Positions 33,650 to 42,814 of a stretch of DNA of 64,000 nt are shown here, one piece after another. How positions within the stretch are numbered: the stretch's first letter is position 1; the number at the start of each line of letters is the position of its first letter. The position numbers and the translations under genes are program-made. The notes beneath the pieces were generated by a model. The model saw only the letters and a program-made list of their open reading frames with translations, ran no database searches and had not been told where the DNA came from. This DNA comes from WHSV01 sp050693935 (GTDB taxonomy: Bacteria > Actinomycetota > CADDZG01 > WHSQ01), in contig JBOGWU010000277.1 of NCBI GenBank assembly GCA_050693935.1, positions 1 through 64,000 of the forward strand. Reading direction: 5' to 3'.

Positions 33650-34810
33650 GTGACGTCTCGACGGGACGAGCTGGAACCGATCCGCTTCAACCAACCGGCG
33701 ATCGAGGGCCGGGAGCTAGAGTACATCCGCGCCTCAGTGGAGCAGGGTCACACATCGTCTTCCGGGCCGTTCGGATCACGAGTCGCGCAGTTGCTTGCGG
33801 ACGAGACCGGCGCGAGCGAGGTGCTAATGACCACTTCGTGCACGGCGGCGCTCGAGTTGGCCGCGATGTTGCTGGAGCTTGAACCCGGAGATACCGTGGT
33901 AGTTCCCTCCTTCACCTTCACTTCCACTGCCCTCGCCTTCGCCCGCGAGGGCGCCCGGATAGTCTTCTGTGACATCGAACCCGAGACGTTGGGGATCGAT
34001 CCCGAGCGCCTCGCTTTGGTAATGGACGAGTCCGTGCGGGCCGTCGTTCCCGTCCACTATGCGGGCGTTGCCGGTGACATGGGGGGACTGTTCGAGGTCC
34101 TCGCTTCATGGCCTGGGGTCGCCGTGATCGAGGACAACGCCCACGGGCTGTTCGGTCGATGGCGAGAGCGACCCCTGGGAAGCCTGGGTCGGTTCTCGAC
34201 GCTGAGTTTCCACGAGACGAAGAACTTCGTATGCGGAGAAGGCGGCGCGCTGGTGCTGAACGACGCGGCCGACGTCGACCGAGCGCGCGTGTTGTACGAC
34301 AAGGGGACCAACCGTCGGGCCTTCTTCCTCGGCCAGGTGGACAAGTACTCGTGGAAGGACGTGGGCTCGTCTTTCGGGCTGGCCGACTCGCTGGCCGCAT
34401 TCCTATGGGCTCAGCTCGAGCAGCGGGAAGTCATCCTGGCCAAGCGGCGCACCGTTTGGGAACGCTACCTCGGGCTGCTCCAACCCCACGCCGCCGAGCA
34501 TGGATTTTCACTGCCCGTTGTCCCAGGGGACCGTCGACAGGGGTATCACATGTTCTATGTACTGCTACCGGACAACCACGCCCGCGATCACGTCTTGGGT
34601 CGCATGCGGGCCGAGGGAGTGCAACCGACATTTCACTACGTCCCTCTCCATAGCTCGGACGGGGGGCGCAAGTTCTCGGCCAAACCCAGCGCCTGCCCGG
34701 TGACCGACGACATCAGTGGGCGGCTGCTACGGCTGCCTTTCTACAACAACCTTTCCAGCGCGGACGTGAATCGAGTGGTGACTACATTCCTGGAGGCCCT
34801 TCGGCCGTGA
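33650..34810 (+). CDS. wecE: dTDP-4-amino-4,6-dideoxygalactose transaminase, WecE/RffA-like
   Basis: 386 residues, PLP-dependent DegT/DnrJ/EryC1/StrS aminotransferase. The PLP Lys lies in LSFHETKNFVCGEGG, and the Asp that contacts the ring nitrogen is in VAVIEDNAHGLF. It matches the E. coli WecE/RffA pattern closely: MTTSCTAALELAAMLL, VVPVHYAGVAGDM, DKGTNRRAFFLGQVDKYSWK, HMFYVLLPD, FHYVPLH and RLLRLPFYNNLS. It would aminate dTDP-4-keto-6-deoxyglucose, made by RmlAB, to dTDP-thomosamine (Fuc4N). The GTG at 33650 gives the family N terminus (PIRFNQPAIEGRELEYI). Its 3' end overlaps the convergent flippase by 29 nt. Confidence 0.9.
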   Translation: MTSRRDELEPIRFNQPAIEGRELEYIRASVEQGHTSSSGPFGSRVAQLLADETGASEVLMTTSCTAALELAAMLLELEPGDTVVVPSFTFTSTALAFAREGARIVFCDIEPETLGIDPERLALVMDESVRAVVPVHYAGVAGDMGGLFEVLASWPGVAVIEDNAHGLFGRWRERPLGSLGRFSTLSFHETKNFVCGEGGALVLNDAADVDRARVLYDKGTNRRAFFLGQVDKYSWKDVGSSFGLADSLAAFLWAQLEQREVILAKRRTVWERYLGLLQPHAAEHGFSLPVVPGDRRQGYHMFYVLLPDNHARDHVLGRMRAEGVQPTFHYVPLHSSDGGRKFSAKPSACPVTDDISGRLLRLPFYNNLSSADVNRVVTTFLEALRP

Positions 34811-36035
34811 AGTCCATCGGAGCCCGCAACTCGCGAAGGGGTGCAGCAAGCATCCAGGCGAACGCGATCACCTGCGCCGCCACGAACGCGGTAACAACTC
34901 GGTCGAGGGGCTCGAACGGCAGCGTAATCAGAAGCGCCGCGCCGACGACCACGGCCGTGAGCCAGCCCCAATTGAGGGGGCGTGAGGTACCGCACGCAAG
35001 CATCAGCAGCAGCAGGGCGAGATTGCCCACGGCCACTGTGGTTCCGACGCCAATCAGGGCGGGCGTGTGCCAGGGGAGGGCGACATCGGGGCCGAAGACC
35101 AAGCGCAGACCGGGCTCGACGACGGTTGCCCCTGCGATAAACGCTATGGTCGCCAGTCCGACCACGGACGTCAGGATCCACCTCCGGACGCTTCGGAGGC
35201 GCCGGCTGTCGTCGGCCAGGACCATCCGGGTCAGGGTCGGGGTGAGCTGCGGTGCCATGCCGAGCGCGATCAGGTAAGGCGCGCGCCACACCGCCATGGT
35301 CACGAACAACGAGGTGACCTGTTGGGGCGCGCCTCCGAGCGCAGCCAGCGCGACGGGGCCCCCGGTGAGAACGATCTGAGCGATAAGCGAGCCGGCCGCC
35401 ACCCCGGATACCAGTGCCAGTGGAGAGGAGATCAACTCGGTTCCGCCGGAATCCCGATCGTGGTACCTGAGGCTCGAGGGCCACAGGAGACCCGAGAGGG
35501 GGCCGGCGACGAGAGCCAGGCCGAACGCAACGGCGCCACCGCCGTTCACCACCACCACGGCCCCCCCGAGCACGCGGACGAGGTTGTCGGCCGCCATCGA
35601 CATCCCGGTCGCGGCGTAGCGGCCCCGCCCGGCGAGGCCGCCCCGCACCGAGCCCGAGAAGGTCGCCCCCGCGGTGATCCCGGCAACCATTGCGGGGTAC
35701 ACGATCGACTGGTCATGGAACAGGACCTCCCGTGCGAGGTACGCGACAACCCCGCTGAACGCCGACAAGACGGCGGTTCCGACCCAGATGCGACTCCGCG
35801 AGCGCGCCAGTGTGCCCTCGGCTCCCTGGGTGATTAGCCGGATCGTCCAGTGCTGCAGGGGAAAGGTGAGGATCGCGGCGGCCATCGTCCAGTAGGTCCA
35901 GAGGACCGATATGGGGGCCGCGTCCCGGGCGCCCAGCGCACGGGTGGCCATGGCGAAAAAGACGTAGGCGAGCAGGCCCCCGGCGATGGTTCCGGCACCA
36001 AGGGCTCCCGTTCGCATCAACACGCGCGCCCGCAC
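34782..36035 (-). CDS. lipopolysaccharide-type flippase, second copy
   Basis: 417 residues with about 12 hydrophobic segments, beginning GALGAGTIAGGLLAYVFFAM and carrying the typical RALGARDAAPISVLW loop after the first segment. It fits the polysaccharide-export MVF/Wzx superfamily but is short for it and diverged from the flippase at 27692. The GTG at 36035 follows GGAGG and is preferred to the ATG 47 codons upstream, whose extra residues are basic and non-hydrophobic. It is on the strand opposite the rml genes, with its stop inside the aminotransferase end. Confidence 0.8.
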   Translation of the reverse strand: MRARVLMRTGALGAGTIAGGLLAYVFFAMATRALGARDAAPISVLWTYWTMAAAILTFPLQHWTIRLITQGAEGTLARSRSRIWVGTAVLSAFSGVVAYLAREVLFHDQSIVYPAMVAGITAGATFSGSVRGGLAGRGRYAATGMSMAADNLVRVLGGAVVVVNGGGAVAFGLALVAGPLSGLLWPSSLRYHDRDSGGTELISSPLALVSGVAAGSLIAQIVLTGGPVALAALGGAPQQVTSLFVTMAVWRAPYLIALGMAPQLTPTLTRMVLADDSRRLRSVRRWILTSVVGLATIAFIAGATVVEPGLRLVFGPDVALPWHTPALIGVGTTVAVGNLALLLLMLACGTSRPLNWGWLTAVVVGAALLITLPFEPLDRVVTAFVAAQVIAFAWMLAAPLRELRAPMDFTAEGPPGM

Positions 36036-36203
36036 TCTGCCTCCCTGCTCCCACGAGGGGGACCCGGCTCGAGAACCCCCATCCTGCCAGCGATCACGGG
36101 AGGCCTGTCGGGCCCCCCTATGCCACTTTCCACCCCGCTCCTGGGGTAGCCTGACCGACGGAGTGCGGATCACCACACCTGCCGGTGCAAGAGGATCTCT
36201 TGG

Positions 36204-37226
36204 GTGACCATGTCTGAAACCCCTGGCTCAATCTCAAATGCTGTGGACGCGGATTTGAGCGCGCGCGAGCGGGTCTCGGAATCGACAATCATGGATCCCG
36301 CCGCCTTCACCTATTCCATTGTGATCCCGGTCTTCAACAGCGAGGCAATCGTGGGCGAGACCATCGACCGCGTCGTGAAGTTCTTCTCCGAGGCGGGTCT
36401 CAGGTTCGAGCTCATCCTGGTCAATGACGGCAGCCGGGACGGCAGTTGGAACGTCCTCAAGCAGCATGCTCGGGCGAGCCCCAACATCGTGGCGCTCAAT
36501 CTCTTACACAACTCCGGTCAGCACAGGGCTAACCTCGCCGGGTTCCGTGAGGCCACCGGGGACTACATCATCACGATGGACGACGATCTGCAGAACCCCC
36601 CCGACCAGATCGGGCTCCTGATCGACGAGGCGATGAAGAGCAGAGACGTTGTCTTCGGCAAGTTCTCCCACAAGCAGGCGCCCGGCCACAGAGCCCTCGG
36701 CAGCAAGGCCATAAGCTTGATCAACCGCCGCATCTTCGGCCAGCCGCCCGATCTGACGGTCTCCAACTTCCGCATCCTGCGTCGGGACGTCGTGGATCGG
36801 ATATGCGCCTCGAGGACGGCCTACCCGTACATCACCGGGCAGGCGCTGCTGTACTCGAGCAACCGCGCCAATGTGACCGTGCGACACGACCAGCGACCCG
36901 TTGGAGGGAGTTCTTACAACTTCGTTCGAATAGCTCGCCTCGTCGCGGCGATCCTGTTCAGCTACTCGTCCTTCCCGCTGCGTCTGGCCGCGTTCATCGG
37001 CTTCCTTATCTCGGTTTTCTCGTTCGTCATCGGAGCCGTCTATTTGATCCACGGTCTTGTCAGCGACTCGAGCGTTGAAGGGTGGACTTCGTTGATCGTG
37101 ATGCTGGCATTCTTCAACGGCGTGACGATCGCCCTGCTCTCGATGCTCGGCGAGTATGTCGTGCGAACGCTCAACTCGGTCAGCGCGAACGAGCCCTACC
37201 ATGTTGTGGAACGCATTCACGGATGA
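36204..37226 (+). CDS. family 2 glycosyltransferase, polyprenyl-phosphate hexosyl type
   Basis: 340 residues. The GT-A core carries YSIVIPVFNSEAIVGETI, the donor-binding LILVNDGSRDGSW and the metal-binding ITMDDDLQNPPDQ. Two C-terminal transmembrane segments (LAAFIGFLISVFSFVIGAVY and SLIVMLAFFNGVTIALLS) are typical of ArnC/DPM1-like enzymes that transfer a sugar to undecaprenyl or polyprenyl phosphate. The GTG at 36204 and the ATG at 36210 are both possible starts. It overlaps the sulfotransferase gene as ATGA. Confidence 0.9.
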   Translation: MTMSETPGSISNAVDADLSARERVSESTIMDPAAFTYSIVIPVFNSEAIVGETIDRVVKFFSEAGLRFELILVNDGSRDGSWNVLKQHARASPNIVALNLLHNSGQHRANLAGFREATGDYIITMDDDLQNPPDQIGLLIDEAMKSRDVVFGKFSHKQAPGHRALGSKAISLINRRIFGQPPDLTVSNFRILRRDVVDRICASRTAYPYITGQALLYSSNRANVTVRHDQRPVGGSSYNFVRIARLVAAILFSYSSFPLRLAAFIGFLISVFSFVIGAVYLIHGLVSDSSVEGWTSLIVMLAFFNGVTIALLSMLGEYVVRTLNSVSANEPYHVVERIHG

Positions 37227-37984
37227 CCCGCTACCTGCTGGTCGTCGGCGCCCAGCGGTGTGGAACGACCTATCTCTACCAGGTGCTCGATGAGCACCCG
37301 GAGATCGCGATGGCGAAGCCGGCCCGTCCCGAGCCGAAGTTCTTCTTCGACGCCGAGAAATACCGGAGGGGCCTGACGTGGTACGAGGCCAACTACTTCG
37401 CCGGAGCCGAGGGCGTTCCTGTGCACGGGGAGAAGAGCACGACTTACATTGAATCCCCGGTAGCGGCGGAGCGCGCCGCCGCAATGATCCCCAACGCCGA
37501 TGTTCTCGTCATGTTGCGCGATCCGATCGACCGAGCGATATCCAATTGGCGGTTCAGCTCCGCGTCGGGACTCGAGGATCGCCCGCTCGGCCAAGCACTG
37601 GCCGAGAATCTCCAAGGTCCCAGGTCGTGGGACCCAACGAGCATCTCGGTGTCACCGTTCGCATACCTCGAACGCGGGCGCTACGCCGCATACCTCGAGT
37701 CGTGGCGCCAAAGCTTCGGGCAGCGGATGCACGTCCTCTTCCTCGAGGAGTTTGCAGGCAACCCGGAGGCGCTCGCGTGCTTGTACCGGTCGGTCGGCGT
37801 CGCCTCGGCTTTTCTGCCGCCAAGCCTGAACGCTCGGATCAATGTCGGCGAGGCGCCCACGACGACCATCGAGCCGTCACTCGCCCGAAGCCTGCGGCTC
37901 TACTTCGAGGAGAGCGACGAGCTGCTGCGCGCCGAGCTGGGAGGAAAGCTTCCATGGGATCGCTTGGCTGAGGGGCAACCGTAG
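37223..37984 (+). CDS. PAPS-dependent sulfotransferase
   Basis: 253 residues. The 5'-phosphosulfate-binding loop is VVGAQRCGTTYLYQVLDEHP near the N terminus, the 3'-phosphate-binding element is MLRDPIDRAISNWRF, and HGEKSTTYIESP follows the expected spacing. This is the sulfotransferase domain found in carbohydrate and glycolipid sulfation. The start ATG overlaps the GT2 stop (ATGA), so glycosyl transfer and sulfation are probably coupled. The acceptor is unknown; a lipid-linked sugar or surface glycan is the simplest guess. Confidence 0.9.
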   Translation: MTRYLLVVGAQRCGTTYLYQVLDEHPEIAMAKPARPEPKFFFDAEKYRRGLTWYEANYFAGAEGVPVHGEKSTTYIESPVAAERAAAMIPNADVLVMLRDPIDRAISNWRFSSASGLEDRPLGQALAENLQGPRSWDPTSISVSPFAYLERGRYAAYLESWRQSFGQRMHVLFLEEFAGNPEALACLYRSVGVASAFLPPSLNARINVGEAPTTTIEPSLARSLRLYFEESDELLRAELGGKLPWDRLAEGQP

Positions 37985-38022
37985 GACGACATCGGGCCCC
38001 TTAGCCGAGTCCGGACCGACGA

Positions 38023-38952
38023 TCAACGCTTTACACAGACGTACTCGAACGCGTCGGGTGCCACCACAGGAATGATCAGGCGGTTGAGGAAGTGCACCCG
38101 CTTGAACAGACGGTCGCGCACGCCGTGGCTCGTATGCGAGAGAAGCACGAACAAGAGCCGTTCGAGGCTGGCGTGCGGCCGGTCTCGGCGACGGGCTACG
38201 AGGTTGAAGCCGGACTCATCGATGAGTCGGCGCAACGTGCGGTCGTTGTGGATCTGGCTCGTGTTGGGGACAAGGATGTACCAGTGGGACCCGAACAGAC
38301 GACCCCATAGGGAGCGGCTGTCGTAGGTATTGAAGGCCCAGACTCCACCTGGCTTCAGAGCAGCATGGAACTTCGCCATCACGGATCGAGGGTCGCGCAG
38401 AATCGTCATGACTCCCCACGACGCGATCACGTCATAGGCTGCCTCGTCCAGCTCGAGGGTCTCGATCGAGCCGGCCCTCACCGGCACTCCCCAGCGATCT
38501 GACGCGTACTCGGCCATCGGTTTCGAGAGCTCGACACCCTCGGTATCGAAGCCGGCGCTCTTGGCTTCGGCGAGGAAGAACCCGGCCGCGGAGGCCACCT
38601 CGATGAGCTTGCGGCCGGAGACATGCTTCTGGATGCGGCGGAGCCTGCCGCGCGCGGTCCGGCGCAGGTACCGCTCGCCGCTGAGGAACGAGTAGTAGTT
38701 CAGGTTGTCCTGGCCGCCCTCGAAGAACTCCTCGGATCCGTAGAGCTTCTGCAGCGAGTCGACCGTCAATCGAGGGTTCGCGTAGAGCGTGGCGCATCGA
38801 GCGCAAACGCCGAAGTGCAACTCGATTCCCCGAAAGGTCTTGGGAAACCTCCGAGAGATCTCCCGTTTACCGCAAACAGGGCAGGCGGCGGGCTCGAACT
38901 CGAGGGCTCCGAGTGGCTCGAACCGTGGTGTGCTCCGATCGGGCTCTTCGAT
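38023..38952 (-). CDS. SAM-dependent methyltransferase with zinc ribbon, probable ATC start
   Basis: 309 residues if begun at ATC 38952, which GGGAGG precedes by 6 nt. The frame has no ATG, GTG or TTG until codon 45 (TTG 38820), and starting there would split a four-cysteine zinc ribbon (CPVCG, then CARC about 30 residues on) that is usual in this methyltransferase group. The SAM domain has KLIEVASAAGFFLAEAKSAG and GVELSKPMAEYA, then AAYDVIASWGVMTILRDP and LKPGGVWAFNTY. It may be a sugar C- or O-methyltransferase. It converges with the sulfotransferase operon and diverges from the membrane genes at 39212. Confidence 0.83.
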   Translation of the reverse strand: MEEPDRSTPRFEPLGALEFEPAACPVCGKREISRRFPKTFRGIELHFGVCARCATLYANPRLTVDSLQKLYGSEEFFEGGQDNLNYYSFLSGERYLRRTARGRLRRIQKHVSGRKLIEVASAAGFFLAEAKSAGFDTEGVELSKPMAEYASDRWGVPVRAGSIETLELDEAAYDVIASWGVMTILRDPRSVMAKFHAALKPGGVWAFNTYDSRSLWGRLFGSHWYILVPNTSQIHNDRTLRRLIDESGFNLVARRRDRPHASLERLLFVLLSHTSHGVRDRLFKRVHFLNRLIIPVVAPDAFEYVCVKR

Positions 38953-39211
38953 GGGTGTCCTCCCGCCGCCTGGACGTCATTGCCTGGGAAAACGGTACCG
39001 GATGGTCACCGTTCCTGTAGGAGATCTCAAGTCGGTCGAGCGCATGCTTCTGGTACTGTCCGACCCGCAGAAGGGACCCTCATCGCGCGGGTACTAGGTC
39101 GAGAACACGGATGTTGGACAACGGGGCGGGGAAAGGAAGTCGTCTTCTGAACGGACGCGAGGTGTCACGGAGCCGGACTTTGCCGGATGGTTTGGGACCT
39201 CACCGAGCTCC

Positions 39212-40774
39212 ATGATCCGCGACCAACAGGAGGCGGACACCGAGGAGCGGCGATGGTGGCGGAGCATCGATCCTCTAGTCGGCGTGGTAGGGGTCACTGC
39301 CCTGATCGTGTACATCTTGCACGGCTTCGATGGCAGTCTCCAACGGGACGTCGCGATCTACAGCTACGGAGCGCAGCAGGTCGTTGAAGGGGTCCCTCCC
39401 TACGTAAGTCTCCTCAACAGGGCGGGACCGCTTGCGCATTTCGTCCCTGCGGTAGGCGTAGCAGCCGCGCGCGCGTTCGGATTCAATGATGTCTTCGGCA
39501 TGAGGGTGCTGTTCATGCTCCTCTCGGTCGCGAGCGTATGCGTGATGTATGTGCTCGCACGCAAGCTGTTCGGCTCCCGTCTCGCTGGGCTGGCTGGGGC
39601 CGCTGCACTGTTGAGCTTCCACGGCTTCATCCGATACGCGACCTACGGGCCCCGCGAGAAAACCATCATGGTGCTTCTGCTCCTCTGCACCCTGCTGGCG
39701 GTTGCGAATCACAGGTGGTTCGCAACCGGGCTCTGCGTGAGCCTCGCAACGCTTGTCTGGCAGCCGGTGTTTGTGGTCGGACTAGCTGCGGCGCTTAGCG
39801 CAGCTCTCTCTCTTCGGCGCTCTGAGCGGATCAGCGCCCTCGTCCGAATCGCGCTGGGGGGCATGGTTCCCGCGGCGCTGTGCGTCATCTACTTCGTTCT
39901 AATCGGCGCCTTCAGGGAGTTCATCGACGCATTCCTGCTCATCAACGCCAGGTACACCATTCCTGCGCCGTTCATGGGGGACCCGGCGCATAGGTGGATG
40001 AAGCTGCAAGGCGGCTACGGCGTTTCCCTGTGGGTGATCGTGGTTGGTCTGGTGGCTCTGGTGATCCTTACGCTCGTGGCGATCCGTCGCGAGGGCTGGA
40101 GGGCTCCCGCTCGCTTGCCGGTCGCAGCTGTGGGCGCCGCGTGCTTGGTTGCCGTTGCTTGGACTCTGCGCGACTTCAACAGTTGGCCCGACGCGTTCCC
40201 GCTCCTCCCAGCCGCCGCGGCGGGGATCGGCGGGATCGCCAAAGTACTCATCGATCGTCTGGCCGCCAGAGTTGCAGGCTCGCTTGTTCTCGCTTGGATT
40301 GTCGCCTCGGGAGCGATAGCGGTTTCCTTTTCGATTACCCATCAGCAGTACGAGCTGAAGGAACAGCAGGAGTCGGTGGAGGCGATGCTCGCACAGCTTC
40401 CGCCCGACGCGTCGATCCAGTCGATCGGTGCACCGCAAGCGCTGGTCCTCTCGAGGATGAGGAACCCCACTCGTCATCAGATGTTCGAGCGAGGATTGGA
40501 GGATTACGTCGAGGAAACCTGGCCGGGTGGTCTGAGCGGATTCGCTCAATGGATCGGACGAGAGCAGCCGACCATCATCTCCCTCTCGAGGCCGCTCGAT
40601 TGGTTGCGCCCGCTGCTGATGGCCGAGTATCGGCGTGCGGGACGTGCTCCCGGCTGGCGATGGTTCGTGCACCGCTCCGTGGCAACTAACGTCCGTATGG
40701 GACAGGCGGCCGAGACGGACGAGTTGGGTTCGGACGAGGCAGTGGAACGTGTGTGGGGCCGCAACACCAAGTAA
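39212..40774 (+). CDS. polytopic membrane glycosyltransferase-like protein (GT-C)
   Basis: 520 residues with about 10 hydrophobic segments. The first periplasmic loop carries an acidic residue (HGFDGSLQRDVAIYSYGAQQ) followed by GVPPYVSLLNRAGPLAHFV, the layout of GT-C enzymes such as PMT/GT39 that use polyprenyl-phosphate sugars. YATYGPREK is a second typical loop. The last 130 residues form a soluble domain. The TAA of this gene shares an A with the next gene's ATG, so the two are coupled. The acceptor is unknown. Confidence 0.75.
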   Translation: MIRDQQEADTEERRWWRSIDPLVGVVGVTALIVYILHGFDGSLQRDVAIYSYGAQQVVEGVPPYVSLLNRAGPLAHFVPAVGVAAARAFGFNDVFGMRVLFMLLSVASVCVMYVLARKLFGSRLAGLAGAAALLSFHGFIRYATYGPREKTIMVLLLLCTLLAVANHRWFATGLCVSLATLVWQPVFVVGLAAALSAALSLRRSERISALVRIALGGMVPAALCVIYFVLIGAFREFIDAFLLINARYTIPAPFMGDPAHRWMKLQGGYGVSLWVIVVGLVALVILTLVAIRREGWRAPARLPVAAVGAACLVAVAWTLRDFNSWPDAFPLLPAAAAGIGGIAKVLIDRLAARVAGSLVLAWIVASGAIAVSFSITHQQYELKEQQESVEAMLAQLPPDASIQSIGAPQALVLSRMRNPTRHQMFERGLEDYVEETWPGGLSGFAQWIGREQPTIISLSRPLDWLRPLLMAEYRRAGRAPGWRWFVHRSVATNVRMGQAAETDELGSDEAVERVWGRNTK

Positions 40775-42735
40775 TGTCTGACTCTTCGGGCCCTCTGGCT
40801 GCCGCACTGCAGGGGGTTCCGGTCGCCTTGGTGCTACTGCTGCTCGGTTATCTGATCGCCAGATCCCTCGTTTCCGACCAGCATCGGCGCACCGTCCTGC
40901 CGTGGGCACTCGCGCTGCCGTGCGTGACCGGCTTCGCTCTACTCCTCACTCTCGCCCACATGGCGACGGGCGGACGTGTGCTCGCGAATGCCCTCCTCGT
41001 TCGCGGCGTGACGGTAGCAGCCATCGTTGCGCTGGCGCTATGGCAGTGGCGCCCAAAGACAGAGCGTCCTCCGGACCGTCCCCACAGGGTCGCAGTCGTA
41101 GCAGCACTCGGTGTCGCCGGCGTCGGCCTGCTCCTGTGGAGCTATGCGGCCACCAGGATGATCCCTCTTCACTTCGCGCCCGATACCCGAGTGCACATGG
41201 GCTACGCGAACCTGTTGATCAACGGGTCGCCCACTCCCACCGCGGCGCTGTCGGGGGACATCCCAAATTTCTATCCGTGGCTCTTTCACGCGCTGGTCGC
41301 GTTCGTGGCGCGGCTGACTCCCGGCGGGAATGCCTTTCATGCCATGGTTCCGGTCCACTTTCTTTTCGTTGTGGGAGCCGTTCTGGCCCTGTTCGCTCTC
41401 GGTCAACGCTTGACGGGAAAGGTCGTCACCGGCTTGTGGGCCGCACTCTTCGGAGGGTTGGCCGGCGGCATTGGGTTTGTCGTTGCGCGGGGACCGGCGA
41501 TAGTCACCTCGCCCCAGGGACCGCACTTGCTGGATTATCTGGGCGATCTCCTGCTGATCAGATCCCACAACTTTGCCCTCTCGAACCTCATTCCGCCCTT
41601 TCCTCGCGATCTGACCTACGCGCTGTTTCTCGCCTTCGTCCTGCTTCTGATGTGCGCGGTGCAAGAACGTTCGACCCCATTTCTGATCGGAGCGGGCGCG
41701 GTTCTGGGGGGGATTGGGCTCGCCGGCGGAGAGGCCCTGTTCGCCGGGTCGTCCGTGGCGTTACTCGTCATACTTGCGACCGGCCGCGACAACCTCCTTG
41801 TTCGGCTCATCGCCGTGGCGCTGCCCGCGGGAGTCATCTACGCCATCTGGGCGGCCCCCCTCTTTATCAACTACTTTCGCCATGACGGATTCTTCGATAT
41901 GTCCAGCCCTCCGCTCGAAATGCCGCTTTGGGCGATCGCAGCCTCTTGGGGAGTGAGTCTTCCATTCGGTATCTACGGAGCCGTGTGGATCCTCCCCAGG
42001 ATTCGCGGCCACCCGGCGCTGACCGTCGCGGCGGCGGTCCTCGCCGGATCGATGGTCGTTCTCTTCGGGAGCGGTCTCATTCTCACGGTGCTGGGCGAGG
42101 GATTTGCTCCCCTGAGCCGGGCAAGTCGCTATTGGCCGTTGGTTCACGTTGGGGTCGTGCTCTTCGCTGCGATCGGCGCAACCGAGGTGCTTTCCAGATT
42201 TCGCAGGTGGCCTGCGCTGGCTTGGGTAACCGTGGCAGCGGTACTGCTTGTCGCCTTGCCGTCACCGGTGCTTATCCAACTTGCCTATCCGCAGCACGTA
42301 AATTCGCCCCCTCTGGTTGCGCGGTCTCTCGTGGGCCAGCGCACGGTCCTCGAGGAACTCGACACACCCGAGGGCGTCGAGTGCACAATCGTTGCTCCGC
42401 AGTCGATCTCCCCGCTCATCTTCGCCTACGACGGCCACAGGATCGTGGCTATCATCCTGGGCCCGAAGCATAAGGACAACCTCGCGCGCGTGAGGTGGCG
42501 GGACATCTATCGAGTAACCGAGGACCTTTCCACTCGTTTCCGGGACAGCAAGACTCTGATGTCAGACAGTATCGGAGTCGGGCCTTGGCGAGAGCTCATA
42601 GCAAAGTACGGCGTCGATGCAATCGTGAAACGTGACGAGGGCCGAGGTGCCGCATCGTTCTCGGGACTGCCCGTCCGATCGGTCGCGACGGTGGAGGGCT
42701 GGGCCGTAGCGTGGGTTGACGACTGCCAAAGCTAG
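40774..42735 (+). CDS. large polytopic membrane protein, GT-C-like
   Basis: 653 residues and about 14 hydrophobic segments. The first large extracytoplasmic loop has an Asp-containing motif, MIPLHFAPDTRVHMGYANLL, and FYPWLFHALVAFV, like the acidic catalytic loop of GT-C glycosyltransferases. The last about 140 residues are soluble, and their EGVECTIVAPQSISPLIFAYDGHRI hints at an exterior domain. It is translated directly after the preceding GT-C-like gene (TAATG), and the pair may act together on a lipid-linked glycan. A definite family is not recognised. Confidence 0.7.
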   Translation: MSDSSGPLAAALQGVPVALVLLLLGYLIARSLVSDQHRRTVLPWALALPCVTGFALLLTLAHMATGGRVLANALLVRGVTVAAIVALALWQWRPKTERPPDRPHRVAVVAALGVAGVGLLLWSYAATRMIPLHFAPDTRVHMGYANLLINGSPTPTAALSGDIPNFYPWLFHALVAFVARLTPGGNAFHAMVPVHFLFVVGAVLALFALGQRLTGKVVTGLWAALFGGLAGGIGFVVARGPAIVTSPQGPHLLDYLGDLLLIRSHNFALSNLIPPFPRDLTYALFLAFVLLLMCAVQERSTPFLIGAGAVLGGIGLAGGEALFAGSSVALLVILATGRDNLLVRLIAVALPAGVIYAIWAAPLFINYFRHDGFFDMSSPPLEMPLWAIAASWGVSLPFGIYGAVWILPRIRGHPALTVAAAVLAGSMVVLFGSGLILTVLGEGFAPLSRASRYWPLVHVGVVLFAAIGATEVLSRFRRWPALAWVTVAAVLLVALPSPVLIQLAYPQHVNSPPLVARSLVGQRTVLEELDTPEGVECTIVAPQSISPLIFAYDGHRIVAIILGPKHKDNLARVRWRDIYRVTEDLSTRFRDSKTLMSDSIGVGPWRELIAKYGVDAIVKRDEGRGAASFSGLPVRSVATVEGWAVAWVDDCQS

Positions 42736-42814
42736 TCGCGCGGGTCGCTGGCTGCGACATGAGTCTGGCGATCCCTGGGGGACGAGATTCTCCCTAAAGC
42801 GGAGTCACACTGCC

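Noticed and set aside
42736..42814. Terminator between convergent genes (GTCGC-TGGCT-GCGAC)
   Set aside because: The stem is only 5 bp with no T-run, so it is too weak to list.
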